Assembly: GCA_022567305.1 (NCBI GenBank)
Contig: JADFHF010000032.1
Span: forward strand, 1-41,702
Direction of reading: 5' to 3'
Length of the DNA: 41,702 nucleotides
Origin: Bacteroidota bacterium
Lineage (GTDB): Bacteria > Bacteroidota > Rhodothermia > Rhodothermales > UBA10348
Under the pieces are notes generated by a model. It saw only the letters and a program-made list of their open reading frames with translations, was not told the origin of the DNA and made no database searches. A program made the position numbers and the translations under genes. Of this stretch, positions 28,743-36,967 are shown piece after piece. Each line of letters begins with the position of its first letter. The stretch's first letter is position 1.

Positions 28743-29131
28743 GCATAGAACAGACTATCGTATTGGAACGTAAAGTGAAGGAACTCGAAACAACGGTTCG
28801 GTTCATGAAGGCGCAGATCAAGGAGCTGCGTGTTAAGACGGGGGTCGAGAGATCTTCAGAAGCTCCGACCGTTCCCATGCGGGAACAACCGGTCACGCCG
28901 ATCTCACAGGTTCCGCAGGTTCCGGTCGTTCCGGTAGTCCAGGTTCAGCCACCGGCGCCGGTAGTAAACGCAGGTGCAACAGCAGAAAGCGAGGTGACAG
29001 GTGGCAAAACAAATCCACCCAACAATGACCCAGGTCCAGCTGGAGGCGTACCGCAAGTGGAAGCGGGACCCTCAAACACAGAGGTCGCTGGACCTACTGG
29101 CGAAGGAAGCCCGGCCGGTCCTAACGGCTGA
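28739..29131 (+). CDS. Coiled-coil protein with Pro-rich tail (130 aa)
   Basis: It starts in an ATGA overlap with the portal gene. Residues 1-40 (MSIEQTIVLERKVKELETTVRFMKAQIKELRV is the outline) form a coiled coil. From about 45 the protein is Pro/Val/Gly-rich (QVPQVPVVPVVQV) and disordered. The last 131 bp overlap, in another frame, the 117-aa gene. It may be a virion accessory or assembly factor. Confidence 0.6.
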   Translation: MSIEQTIVLERKVKELETTVRFMKAQIKELRVKTGVERSSEAPTVPMREQPVTPISQVPQVPVVPVVQVQPPAPVVNAGATAESEVTGGKTNPPNNDPGPAGGVPQVEAGPSNTEVAGPTGEGSPAGPNG

Positions 29132-29354
29132 TTCTGAGAGGGATCCGAATGTCGCGGCGGCGAAGTTCCACTTTTCGTGTGGGCTTCAGTACGCTCTCGA
29201 TAGATTGCCGAATCTGGACTTTGTGCTCTCGGAAGTCGCGAAGGGGAGTCAACTCGATGCTGACTTCGACGCCGAGAAGCTCATGCTGGAGCAGGGATAT
29301 ACAGTAGAAGAAATCGCCAAGGCGAAGAAAGTTATAGGTGCAGCGAATGGGTAA
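29001..29354 (+). CDS. Helical hypothetical protein (117 aa)
   Basis: A GTG start follows GCGAGGTGACAG. The product is helical (TMTQVQLEAYRKWKRDPQTQRSLDLLAKEA, KFHFSCGLQYALDRL). The end MLEQGYTVEEIAKAKKVI is typical of a structured domain. It overlaps the coiled-coil gene by 131 bp out of frame and the scaffold-like gene by 8 bp. No family is recognised. Confidence 0.6.
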   Translation: MAKQIHPTMTQVQLEAYRKWKRDPQTQRSLDLLAKEARPVLTADSERDPNVAAAKFHFSCGLQYALDRLPNLDFVLSEVAKGSQLDADFDAEKLMLEQGYTVEEIAKAKKVIGAANG

Positions 29355-30636
29355 TGAAGCAACAAAAAGTAAAGCGTTAGAACGATTCACACAGGTCGGT
29401 TCCCCGGGGGCTCCGCCTCCGGAAAAGGGTCCGGACGGTACGCCGGCACCGCCCGACACGGACCCCAATCGAGGGACTCCAGCCTCAGAGGTTATCCCGG
29501 CAGCGACAACACCTCCGGCACCGGCGACACCACCAGTCGTTACGCCCCCTGCGCCGGCGACTCCGCCGGTCCCAGATCCAGCCCCTCCGGTACCAGCCGC
29601 TACTCCACCGGATCCGGCGTCAGTCGCACCACCAGCAGCCGCACCAGAGACTCCGACGGCACCTGTTGAGATTCCGATTCCGACTGGATTGATACCGGGT
29701 GTTACGGATCAGACTCCGCCAGCAGCAGCGCCCGCGGTTGCTCCGGTCGAGATTTCAGAACCTGAAGGACTGAACGATGGACAGAAGGATTCCTTCGCGA
29801 AGTCTCGGATCCGGATCAAGTCGCTCGAGCAGGAGCTGACCGCAGTCCGTGCCGGCGCACCGGCGTCGGACACCGAACTGGTCACAAAGTTGCAGGGTGA
29901 AAATACCCAACTCCGGGACACGCTGGGACGGGTCAGTCTCGAGAAGCATCCTGAATTTGTAGCCAAATTCGATGATCCGATTGCTGTCAACGTCGACCAG
30001 ATAAAGTTGTACCTGAAGGAGTACGATGCCGACGAGAGTCAGGCCGATGTCATGATCGGCATGGGCCTGAAGGCCAGGACAGAGCACCTTCGGGAGCACT
30101 TCCCGGACCTTTTGTCGATCCTTCCGACGTTGTTCAACGCAATCGATCAGTTGAACACCCAGCGTGGCGTCGAATTGGAGGCCCACGCGGATAATTCGAA
30201 GGTCTACTCTCAGCAGGCCGCAGTTCAGCACACCCAGGCCAACGAGGTTCTGTTCTCGGAATCACTCAAAATGGTCAGGGATGCCGGGCAATTCCTCCTG
30301 AAGCCGGTCGATGGCAACGAGCCTTGGAACCGTCAAACCCAGATGTTCTCGGATGCGGCCAAGGGGATTTTGATGGGGAACGACATCGAGGCCCAGGCCC
30401 GTACGATCATCATGGGGACTACAGCGCCGACGCTCGTCAAACTGCTGGCCCAGGCCCATACCAAGATCAACGAGCTTCAGGCAAAACATGACAAGCTCGT
30501 GGGCGTAACGCCGGCGATCGGCGCCACCGAGGAGACGGGCAAACCTCCCGCCAATGACGGAAAACTGAAGCCAGTCGCCCCTAGTACGATCGGGGCAACG
30601 GTGCGTGCCGCGAGGGAGGCCCGGGAAAATAATTAA
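29347..30636 (+). CDS. Scaffold-like capsid assembly protein (429 aa)
   Basis: The start MGNEATKSKALERF follows AGGTGCAGCGA. Residues 15-120 are a Pro/Ala/Thr-rich disordered segment (many APATPP-type repeats). Residues 120-430 are helical and charged, with coiled-coil stretches (SFAKSRIRIKSLEQELTAVR, LVTKLQGENTQLRDTLGRV). The final 40 residues are a basic Gly/Ala-rich tail (GATVRAAREAREN). Position just before the major capsid protein and this architecture fit a scaffolding protein. No protease motif was seen. Confidence 0.7.
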   Translation: MGNEATKSKALERFTQVGSPGAPPPEKGPDGTPAPPDTDPNRGTPASEVIPAATTPPAPATPPVVTPPAPATPPVPDPAPPVPAATPPDPASVAPPAAAPETPTAPVEIPIPTGLIPGVTDQTPPAAAPAVAPVEISEPEGLNDGQKDSFAKSRIRIKSLEQELTAVRAGAPASDTELVTKLQGENTQLRDTLGRVSLEKHPEFVAKFDDPIAVNVDQIKLYLKEYDADESQADVMIGMGLKARTEHLREHFPDLLSILPTLFNAIDQLNTQRGVELEAHADNSKVYSQQAAVQHTQANEVLFSESLKMVRDAGQFLLKPVDGNEPWNRQTQMFSDAAKGILMGNDIEAQARTIIMGTTAPTLVKLLAQAHTKINELQAKHDKLVGVTPAIGATEETGKPPANDGKLKPVAPSTIGATVRAAREARENN

Positions 30637-30641
30637 AAAAA

Positions 30642-30785
30642 CCGCTTGACGACACTCTTGGTGCGGGTGTAGAAGCTCGCACCAGAGTGTAAGCGGATTC
30701 CTCTCCGCACTTGGTGTACCGGCTCCCAACCGGGATAGGGGTGTAACCGAATCTCCCCCGTTCGATAGGCCACCGCAATCGGTGG
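30642..30785 (+). promoter_or_regulatory. Structured 5' leader of the capsid gene
   Basis: A long hairpin has three stems in series: 30642-30647 with 30691-30696, 30652-30657 with 30685-30690, and 30659-30665 with 30678-30684, closed by a 12-nt loop. A second stem (30693-30697 with 30704-30708) uses the same bases as the first one's outer 3' arm, so the two exclude each other. A third, CCACCG/CGGTGG (30770-30785), lies before the ribosome binding site. This could control or stabilise the capsid mRNA. Confidence 0.6.
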
Positions 30786-30818
30786 GTTTAATTGTGACCT
30801 TTTCAGGAGCAACCTATC

Positions 30819-32426
30819 ATGGGCGCCGAAACTCAACTTCAGCAGCAAATCTTCCAGCGCAACACCGATTTCATCAACGCGATTGAGTTCATGGACAATG
30901 TAATCGCGAATGCCTCACTCGGTTTTCGCAATCTCTGGTTCGACCTTATTCCACGCGGAGCGATGCCTCTGGGTGAAGGTCTCGTTCGTAAAACCCACCG
31001 ATTTCATGGGGCCCGTGGCGATCAAGCCGGCCTTCAGAACTGGGAGCCGATCCAGCGCGGTCGTGATCCTTCTCCTAACGATCCGGGTTATAATACCTGC
31101 AATTACTCGGCCGAACTCGTGGACTCCGGTTTCGAGACGATCGAGTGGACTGGTTTCCAGTCCTTCAAGCGAACCCCCGACATCTGTATCAACGATCTCA
31201 AATTCGACTGGGAGTTTGATCAGCAGCTCGATCTGATCATGTCCCATCTGTCCGATATCACCATCGCGACCTGGGAAAACTGGGGCCGGGAAATGTATCT
31301 GGCGCATGCCGCCGACGAAGGCAATATCTTCGTCCTCACCAACGGAAGCCCGAACGGGACTCCCCTGGTGGATCTCGGGGGCGGAAACGGAATTTACAAT
31401 CCGTTTACCAGCACCGAAATTCGGATCCCTCGGGACGTGCCCATCGGTACGCTAGAATGGGATTTCTTCGCGTGGCATCACCAGTTCCTCACGGATATGG
31501 CCCCTCGTGGCGCCGTAGCTCAGGACGGTGACATGCCTCTATTCGGGCTCCCTGTTCATCCGATCGATATCGATGACATGATTCATCGGGATCCGCAACT
31601 CCGTGAGGATCTTCGGTACTCGAATCCCAATGTTCTCGTCGAGAACTATGGAAAGGTCAAACAGTTCAAGGGCTATGCCCTGACGAACGACATACACCCG
31701 ATGCGCTTCAGGGCGAAGTCCGGTGGCACCACGGCCAGTCATATCACGCTGGAGCGAGTCCTTCCCTACTTCGAGGAAGACATCACGATCAAGACCAAGC
31801 CGCATCTGGATCCCGCGTATCTGAACGCTGAATTTGCGATGGGCGCGATATTCCTCACCGACGTATTCGATACGCTGGTGCCTGCGGCCGGTCCGGCCAA
31901 TCCGGGTGGCGGAACGAGCTTCGGTGTCACGCCGAGTCTGATGGGTGAATTCACCTGGTTGAACATCCCGGATATCGATCGGAACCCGCTGAGTGAAATT
32001 GGCCGGTACTTCGCCCGATTCCAGGGATTTGCCCGCCCGGGCATCCACAGCCAGGAAGCGATTGGCTTCCTCTACAAGCGTTGCGTTCAAACGACCGTGT
32101 TTTCGTGTATCCCCTGCGAAGTGCAGGCGGATGCCGCCGAAGTCGTGGCAGTGTCGAGCGTGACCGCGATCGTCGACGAAGAGGCCGGAGAGACTGCCGC
32201 CAGCTACACCAAGGTTTCGGTGACGTTGGCCCAGTGCCTCGACTGCACCTCGCCGAGTTCGCTCTTCGTGGACTATGCCGCGGCCGTCCCGAGCGAAGCG
32301 TTCGTTTCGGATGTCACCGGCGTATTGGTGGCAGACGCAGGCGCTCCGACGTACGAATTGATCTTCGATACGGAGGCCGACCACGCGACGCTCATCACCG
32401 CGACCGCACGGGTACTGTGTGCATAG
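30819..32426 (+). CDS. Major capsid protein
   Basis: AGGAGCAACCTATC precedes the ATG. The 535-residue protein begins MGAETQLQQQIFQRNTDFIN, followed by a long central region with aromatic and acidic strands typical of capsid subunits (FETIEWTGFQSFKRTPDICIND, ISDITIATWENWGREMYL in outline). It lies directly after the scaffold-like gene. Residues 420-535 form an extra domain with CxxC pairs at 430-433 and 473-476 and more Cys near the end, absent from minimal HK97-type subunits. That part may cross-link or decorate the shell. Confidence 0.85.
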   Translation: MGAETQLQQQIFQRNTDFINAIEFMDNVIANASLGFRNLWFDLIPRGAMPLGEGLVRKTHRFHGARGDQAGLQNWEPIQRGRDPSPNDPGYNTCNYSAELVDSGFETIEWTGFQSFKRTPDICINDLKFDWEFDQQLDLIMSHLSDITIATWENWGREMYLAHAADEGNIFVLTNGSPNGTPLVDLGGGNGIYNPFTSTEIRIPRDVPIGTLEWDFFAWHHQFLTDMAPRGAVAQDGDMPLFGLPVHPIDIDDMIHRDPQLREDLRYSNPNVLVENYGKVKQFKGYALTNDIHPMRFRAKSGGTTASHITLERVLPYFEEDITIKTKPHLDPAYLNAEFAMGAIFLTDVFDTLVPAAGPANPGGGTSFGVTPSLMGEFTWLNIPDIDRNPLSEIGRYFARFQGFARPGIHSQEAIGFLYKRCVQTTVFSCIPCEVQADAAEVVAVSSVTAIVDEEAGETAASYTKVSVTLAQCLDCTSPSSLFVDYAAAVPSEAFVSDVTGVLVADAGAPTYELIFDTEADHATLITATARVLCA

Positions 32427-32435
32427 AATCGTTGA

Positions 32436-32473
32436 CTGACTGACCGGGGGCTCTCCCCCGGAAGGTCGGTCAG
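32436..32473 (+). other. Strong intergenic hairpin after the capsid gene
   Basis: CTGACTGACC (32436-32445) pairs with GGTCGGTCAG (32464-32473) with one G-T pair, and inside it CCGGGGG pairs with CCCCCGG. No T-tract follows, so it is more likely an mRNA-stabilising or processing structure than a terminator. High capsid transcript levels could depend on it. Confidence 0.6.
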
Positions 32474-32509
32474 TAACTGAGGCTGAAATTCGAATTGAGG
32501 AGTGACACG

Positions 32510-33064
32510 ATGTTGAAGAAATCATTATTCGCAGTGCTGACGGCCGCCATGGTCGTGGGCATGATCGCCATATCGGTGTTCCACGTGGAACAATCGAAAG
32601 CTCAGAGCTTATCGGACCTTGAGGCCAGCAACGCATCGCCGGTCCGCTGGTCGATCGCGTGGAAGGATCAGAGCCTCGAACTCGGGCAGGTGAAGACGAT
32701 CTTCCAGGTGATGTATCGTTTCGACGTACATGGCGGCGCTCTTGGCAATAAGGCTCTCGGCCCGAAGACGACTTCGCCGATCATTATCCCGGCGAACTTC
32801 ATTGTCGTTGACGCCTGGATCGACATTCAGGAGCCCATTCTTCCGGCCACTTCGACGAATGCGATCTTCATTCAGTCGGCCGCAGACGTGGCGACTGGTA
32901 CCGTGGCTTTTGCGACCACAGGATTAAAGGTCTCGGTCGTCGATGGAACCTTTGCCAACGCGTTCAAGAACCTGACGAATGCGAACGTCAATCTCGTGAC
33001 GACAGGGAATGCGATCACGTCCGGATCTGCGATTGTTTTCATTGAGGGTTACAAAAGTTTCTAA
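32510..33064 (+). CDS. Head-decoration-like protein with signal peptide (184 aa)
   Basis: GAGGAGTGACACG precedes the ATG. The N-terminus MLKKSLFAVLTAAMVVGMIAI with a later QSKA/Q site (about residue 31) looks like a Sec signal. The rest follows the plan of the small protein often encoded right after phage capsid genes: YRFDVHGGALGNKALG, then IPANFIVVDAWIDIQ, then a strand-rich middle and SAIVFIEGYKSF at the end. Such a protein in other phages is a virion component. A signal peptide on it is unexpected. Confidence 0.7.
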   Translation: MLKKSLFAVLTAAMVVGMIAISVFHVEQSKAQSLSDLEASNASPVRWSIAWKDQSLELGQVKTIFQVMYRFDVHGGALGNKALGPKTTSPIIIPANFIVVDAWIDIQEPILPATSTNAIFIQSAADVATGTVAFATTGLKVSVVDGTFANAFKNLTNANVNLVTTGNAITSGSAIVFIEGYKSF

Positions 33065-33094
33065 ATCTGCGCTGCACCTGCAGAGCCTGTTCGT

Positions 33095-33129
33095 CCGCCA
33101 GCGGAGCGTACCTCGGCGCTCCCTGGCGG
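33095..33129 (+). other. Intergenic hairpin
   Basis: CCGCCAG (33095) and GGAGCG (33103) pair with CGCTCC (33117) and CTGGCGG (33123) to give 13 bp with one bulged C, closed by an 8-nt loop. It lies between two signal-peptide genes and has no T-tract. It is the second such hairpin in this operon. Confidence 0.6.
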
Positions 33130-33154
33130 CGAGCAAAAACGGAGGAATGACAGG

Positions 33155-33772
33155 ATGATTAAGACACTGACCATACTTACGCTGGCCGCTCTCTTCGCGT
33201 GCAGTTCATACGCCGAGACCGATTACATCGCACTTCCCAAGATCGAGAAAATCCGAAATGGTCAGATCGCCCTGAAGAATCCGAAGGTCAGCGGGACGCT
33301 CAAGGTCGATACGATTGAGGAGTTTACCGGCAGTGCCGGGGTTACCGTCGGCGGCGTAAGCAATCTGAACGGATCTATTGGGGCCACGAACGACGTTGTC
33401 GCAGCCGATGATATCATTGCCGGCGACGATGTGACTGCGGTTGACGACATTATCGCTGGGGACGATCTGGTCGGAGACGAGGCCAACATTGACGGGAAGT
33501 TTGCGGTGGTCGGAACAGACGCGACTACCGGCCTTATGGTTGCCAGAGGCACTTTTACGAATGGTCAGGCATCGGTAGTTTTCGGAGCCAACTTTCTCTC
33601 GGCGCCGGCGGTCGTAGTCAGCTGGACAGACGATATCAGTTCGCTCAATGCGTCGACCAACGCGTCCGTAGCGGCAACGTCAATCACCGTATCGAATTTC
33701 GTCCCAAGGGCGGTCATCGGCGTTACAATCGTCACCAACGGTAATTACATCGCGGTTGGGGCTCGTCCGTAG
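33155..33772 (+). CDS. Fibre-like protein with signal peptide (205 aa)
   Basis: ACGGAGGAATGACAGG precedes the ATG. The signal is MIKTLTILTLAALFACSSYA, with a likely cut after SYA at residue 20. Residues 75-125 hold acidic repeats (DDIIAGDD, DDIIAGDDLVGDEANIDG). The C-terminal 80 residues (GTFTNGQASVVFGANFLSAP...ITVSNFVPRAVIGVTI, ending NGNYIAVGARP) match the small beta domain that ends many phage fibres. Its downstream partner is the Cys-rich 136-aa protein. Confidence 0.7.
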   Translation: MIKTLTILTLAALFACSSYAETDYIALPKIEKIRNGQIALKNPKVSGTLKVDTIEEFTGSAGVTVGGVSNLNGSIGATNDVVAADDIIAGDDVTAVDDIIAGDDLVGDEANIDGKFAVVGTDATTGLMVARGTFTNGQASVVFGANFLSAPAVVVSWTDDISSLNASTNASVAATSITVSNFVPRAVIGVTIVTNGNYIAVGARP

Positions 33773-33787
33773 CCCTGGGGGATTCTC

Positions 33788-34198
33788 ATGGGCGCACCTA
33801 TAACGAATCTGGGCACGACCACGAAGTGCTGCCCGCCTGACTGCTGCCCAGAACAGGTCGAAGTCACAGTTGAGAATACCAATGTGACGATCAACGGCGC
33901 CGCACTCGACCCGATCGTCGTCACGCAAATCAGTCCGACCCAGGCCGATGTTGTCCTCCAGGCGAGCATCGCCGCTTCCATCGAACTCGAGGTTTGGTTC
34001 GGGGATACCGCACTTCCTGACGATCCAAAGTCCGTTGTTCCACCGAACGTTCCAGGCCACCGGGAATTCCAGATCATCACCGATGCGACCGGAGCCAAGA
34101 CCCTGCGCGTCGAAAACGCTACGCTCATAACCCGGTTTCTACATGTCTCGCTGGGAGGATTCATCGTCACTTCCCCCGCAATAACCGTGGGGGTCTAA
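33788..34198 (+). CDS. Cys-rich N-terminus, beta-domain protein (136 aa)
   Basis: GGGGGATTCTC precedes the ATG. It is the only one of the ten appendage-region genes without an export signal. The N-terminus has CCPPDCCPEQ at about 14-23. The rest is strand-rich (VEVTVENTNVTING, ADVVLQASIAASIELEVWFG, LHVSLGGFIVTS), suggesting an immunoglobulin-like fold. Near its 3' end a 7-bp hairpin (34173-34193) spans the final codons. Its stop overlaps the next start by 1 bp. Confidence 0.6.
   Translation: MGAPITNLGTTTKCCPPDCCPEQVEVTVENTNVTINGAALDPIVVTQISPTQADVVLQASIAASIELEVWFGDTALPDDPKSVVPPNVPGHREFQIITDATGAKTLRVENATLITRFLHVSLGGFIVTSPAITVGV
34173..34193 (+). other. Hairpin at the gene junction
   Basis: CCCCCGC (34173) pairs with GTGGGGG (34187), 7 bp including one G-T pair, around AATAACC. 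It ends 4 bp before the ATG of the next gene, so it can affect translation of the downstream tail-spike gene. Confidence 0.45.
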
Positions 34199-35424
34199 TG
34201 ACGCGACTAATCCTAACCGCAATCGCAACCTTCGGGTTGATGCTGACCGCGTGCGTCGCCGCAGAGTTCAATCGTAAGAACGTCGTCATTGCGGCCGACT
34301 ATGGCCCCAGGACCTCCGCCACGCTGAATCTGGCCCTTAGCAAGCTCCCGGCTGGCGTGGAGAGCGTTATCGCGGTCACCGGCGGTCGCTGGGACATCAC
34401 GAATAATGTTCTGGTTCCCTCCAGGGCCAATATGTACGTGACCGAGGTTTCGTTCTTTTTCATCGCGACGAACGTCACTTTCCGTCTGTCCGGTGGCGAC
34501 TTCAATGCGGGCCGTCAGAATGTCTTTCAGGGGCCGGGTACCGCCAATACGACCGCTGGTGTCGGCCGGTTCGACTGGCGAATCGACGACTGGGGGAGTT
34601 TTACCCAATTCGATATCGGTCTGGGTGACATAAATATCGCTCTTACCAATCAACGCATCTTCATCACGAACTACGTGAACGCCAACTTCGCCATGCGGCT
34701 GACGAATAACCTGACTATCAACATTGATACCAACGACACGATCCAGGATATTCAGGACGTCATGCTGACGATTGGCGTGGTCGATGCCGGTGTTAAGCTC
34801 ATATTCCAGTGGACTAACGGCGTTTACAATTACCCATCGCCCTTGGACTTCTTTGGGAATATCGGCGGTGCTGGTCAGGTCTGTTTGCTCGGAAACACGA
34901 ACGATCCTACTCAGGTGAAGGTGAACTTCACCAATGATACCGACGGTTTTGTCGTTATGGATAACGGAACGATCAACCTTCTGGACGGATTCGAGGTTAT
35001 CGGGGTGAATACGTCGGGAGTTCAGGCTGCTGTCTTCTCTCGAAATTCATCGTCGCTTAATGTCGGATCCAACATGATTGTCCATGATTTCCACTTCGGT
35101 TTTGCTGCCAGTCAGGCTGGTGAATTGCTGTGTATTGGTGCGACGGTGTTTGATTGCTTTGTCGGAGTCATCGCAACTCTGAATGGCACGTTGGTTGCCG
35201 ACGGTATGTTCATCGGGACCAATGCCGTTGGTGTTCAGGGCGGTGGCAGTAGCTTCATAAGAATAACTGGGGCGACGATAACTAACAACACGCTGGGACT
35301 GACCGCAAACTTCAACGGCTTCATACGGGCGGACGGTACAATCACGAACGGCAATACCACGGCGACATTTCCTGTGACCAATGTTGTGGGCAATACCCAG
35401 GGCTTCATTTCAAGGTTACCATGA
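34198..35424 (+). CDS. Tail-spike-like beta-helix protein with lipoprotein signal (408 aa)
   Basis: The N-terminus MTRLILTAIATFGLMLTACV has a lipobox LTAC with Cys at 19. Residues 30-75 (IAADYGPRTSATLN, GGRWDITNNVLVPS) match the start of the next gene, a domain often seen at the head of phage tail spikes. The middle is an aromatic-rich domain (FDWRIDDWGSFTQF). From about 215 on, regular strands and Asn-rich turns (GTINLLDGFEVIG, SLNVGSNMIVHDF) suggest a pectate-lyase-type right-handed beta-helix. It is probably a receptor-binding or capsule-active spike, although catalytic residues cannot be chosen. Confidence 0.7.
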   Translation: MTRLILTAIATFGLMLTACVAAEFNRKNVVIAADYGPRTSATLNLALSKLPAGVESVIAVTGGRWDITNNVLVPSRANMYVTEVSFFFIATNVTFRLSGGDFNAGRQNVFQGPGTANTTAGVGRFDWRIDDWGSFTQFDIGLGDINIALTNQRIFITNYVNANFAMRLTNNLTINIDTNDTIQDIQDVMLTIGVVDAGVKLIFQWTNGVYNYPSPLDFFGNIGGAGQVCLLGNTNDPTQVKVNFTNDTDGFVVMDNGTINLLDGFEVIGVNTSGVQAAVFSRNSSSLNVGSNMIVHDFHFGFAASQAGELLCIGATVFDCFVGVIATLNGTLVADGMFIGTNAVGVQGGGSSFIRITGATITNNTLGLTANFNGFIRADGTITNGNTTATFPVTNVVGNTQGFISRLP

Positions 35425-36461
35425 AGACTCTTCTCTCAATTCTTTCCTTCTGTCTTGTTTCTTCGGTCGCGGTCGGTGACACGTTGTTCCGGAAACCGGA
35501 AATAATGGCGAAGGACTACGGGCCTCAGACTTCTGGTACTTTGAATAAGATCCTGACCGATCTTGGCAGCAACCCAGGCACCGTCGTCGTCAGTGGTGGT
35601 AAATGGTCGATGACGAACAACCTCGTATTTCCGACGACGATGTCACTGGTAATCGTCCCGGGTTCGACCCTCGATATCATCTCCGGCGTGTCGATCGGAA
35701 TCAATTCCGAACTGCTGGCCGGCGACTATTTACTCTTTACTGGGCTCGGTACTGCTACCGGCACTGTCAAGTGTCTCTATCGGTTCACGTCCTGGGGTAG
35801 CCGGACTCAGTACAATATTGGAGATGGGTCTCACGCTGTGACTCTTGAGCAGCATCCGAACGCAGACACGAACAGTCTGGATGACATTACGGAAGCATTG
35901 GCCGGGGCGGGCATTACCATCGTACGAACGAATGGGACCATTACCATCAGTCAGATATCGACCAACCTCACCGTGCTCGAGACCAACGCACTGATCGAGA
36001 TTGGGATGATCATGCCCTTCATCGGTAGTACGACGCCCAGTGCGTCCTGGCTCTTCTGCAATGGGGCCCTGGTCTCCACGAACACATTCTCGAATCTCTT
36101 TGCGGAGATCGGATTTGCCCATGGCGGAAGCGGGGCTAACTTCGCGGTACCGGACATGCGGGGATTGTTTCTGAGGGGTCAGAACAGCAGCAGAACCGGA
36201 GCATTTTCTGATCCTGACCGGACCACGAGAACGTCGCCGGCAAATGGCGCCATAGTTGGCGACAAGATTGGGTCCCTACAACAGAATGAACTTTTCAATC
36301 ACACGCATACGATCGACGTGAGGGACTTCGCCGGTAACAGTTTTGTGCCGGGCGGCAGTCTGCCAGGCGCCCAACTGAAAAAGGCTCTGTCGGATATTAC
36401 CGGCGGAAATGAATCTCGACCGAAGAATATGTCTGTACGTTGGTTCATACGGGCGCTATAG
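35421..36461 (+). CDS. Tail-collar-domain fibre protein with signal peptide (346 aa)
   Basis: The ATG overlaps the previous stop. The signal MKTLLSILSFCLVSSVAVG has a likely cut after residue 19. Residues 29-100 repeat the spike N-domain of the previous gene (AKDYGPQTSGTLN, GGKWSMTNNLVFP, SGVSIGINSELLAGDYLLF). From about 195 the Phage_Tail_Collar domain is clear: GMIMPFIGSTTPSASWLFCNG, FAVPDMRGLFLRGQ, GSLQQNELFNHTHT and SRPKNMSVRWFIRA. Collar domains are found at the tips of tail fibres. Export of such a protein is unusual. Confidence 0.85.
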   Translation: MKTLLSILSFCLVSSVAVGDTLFRKPEIMAKDYGPQTSGTLNKILTDLGSNPGTVVVSGGKWSMTNNLVFPTTMSLVIVPGSTLDIISGVSIGINSELLAGDYLLFTGLGTATGTVKCLYRFTSWGSRTQYNIGDGSHAVTLEQHPNADTNSLDDITEALAGAGITIVRTNGTITISQISTNLTVLETNALIEIGMIMPFIGSTTPSASWLFCNGALVSTNTFSNLFAEIGFAHGGSGANFAVPDMRGLFLRGQNSSRTGAFSDPDRTTRTSPANGAIVGDKIGSLQQNELFNHTHTIDVRDFAGNSFVPGGSLPGAQLKKALSDITGGNESRPKNMSVRWFIRAL

Positions 36462-36470
36462 GAGATACCC

Positions 36471-36965
36471 ATGAAAAAGTTAGTCCTCATACTTGCGACA
36501 GTCCTGCTGACCTCCGTGGCGCAGGCATGGCCACCGGCCTCGGCCTCTGTTACGACCAATGCGATCATCCTGGTGCCTGCCCGACCTATCCAGTCATCCA
36601 GGGACTGGGCCACCACGACCGCGTTTGCCCAGGGGACAGTGGTCAAGAGCACGAACAACCTATTCTATTTCGCAGCGATCGGGGGCACGTCCAGCGGGAC
36701 CGCTCCTGGACATGCGCCTGGTGACGCTGTTGACGGTACGATAACCTGGCGCTGGGTGTCCGAGAGGGGCAAACGAAGGGGCCTGATCATCGTCAATGAC
36801 TCTGCCGTGAATGTGTATATTCATACCGGCGGCGGGGCCGTGACCAACAAGGGCATCCGCCTGAATGCCGAGGGCGGCACGTTCTTCAGTGGCGCAGAGT
36901 TTCAGGGCGCCGTTTCTGCTGTTGCGATATCCGGCACGAATAATGTCACCATCTCAGAGAGGTAA
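36471..36965 (+). CDS. Exported carbohydrate-binding-like/virion protein (164 aa)
   Basis: AGGAGATACCC precedes the ATG. The signal MKKLVLILATVLLTSVAQA is cut after AQA at 19. Residues 43-100 (SRDWATTTAFAQGTVVKSTNNLFYFAAIGGTSSGT is the start, with TITWRWV at the end) match a short repeat domain found in phage fibres. Residues 103-164 (RGLIIVNDSAVNVYIHTG, GIRLNAEGG, GAVSAVAISG) match a small domain common in phage head or tail proteins. Confidence 0.7.
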   Translation: MKKLVLILATVLLTSVAQAWPPASASVTTNAIILVPARPIQSSRDWATTTAFAQGTVVKSTNNLFYFAAIGGTSSGTAPGHAPGDAVDGTITWRWVSERGKRRGLIIVNDSAVNVYIHTGGGAVTNKGIRLNAEGGTFFSGAEFQGAVSAVAISGTNNVTISER

Positions 36966-36967
36966 TT

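Noticed and set aside
31539-32636. Leftward ORF opposite the capsid gene
   Set aside because: It is antisense to the capsid protein and crosses the hairpin after it; no supporting signals.
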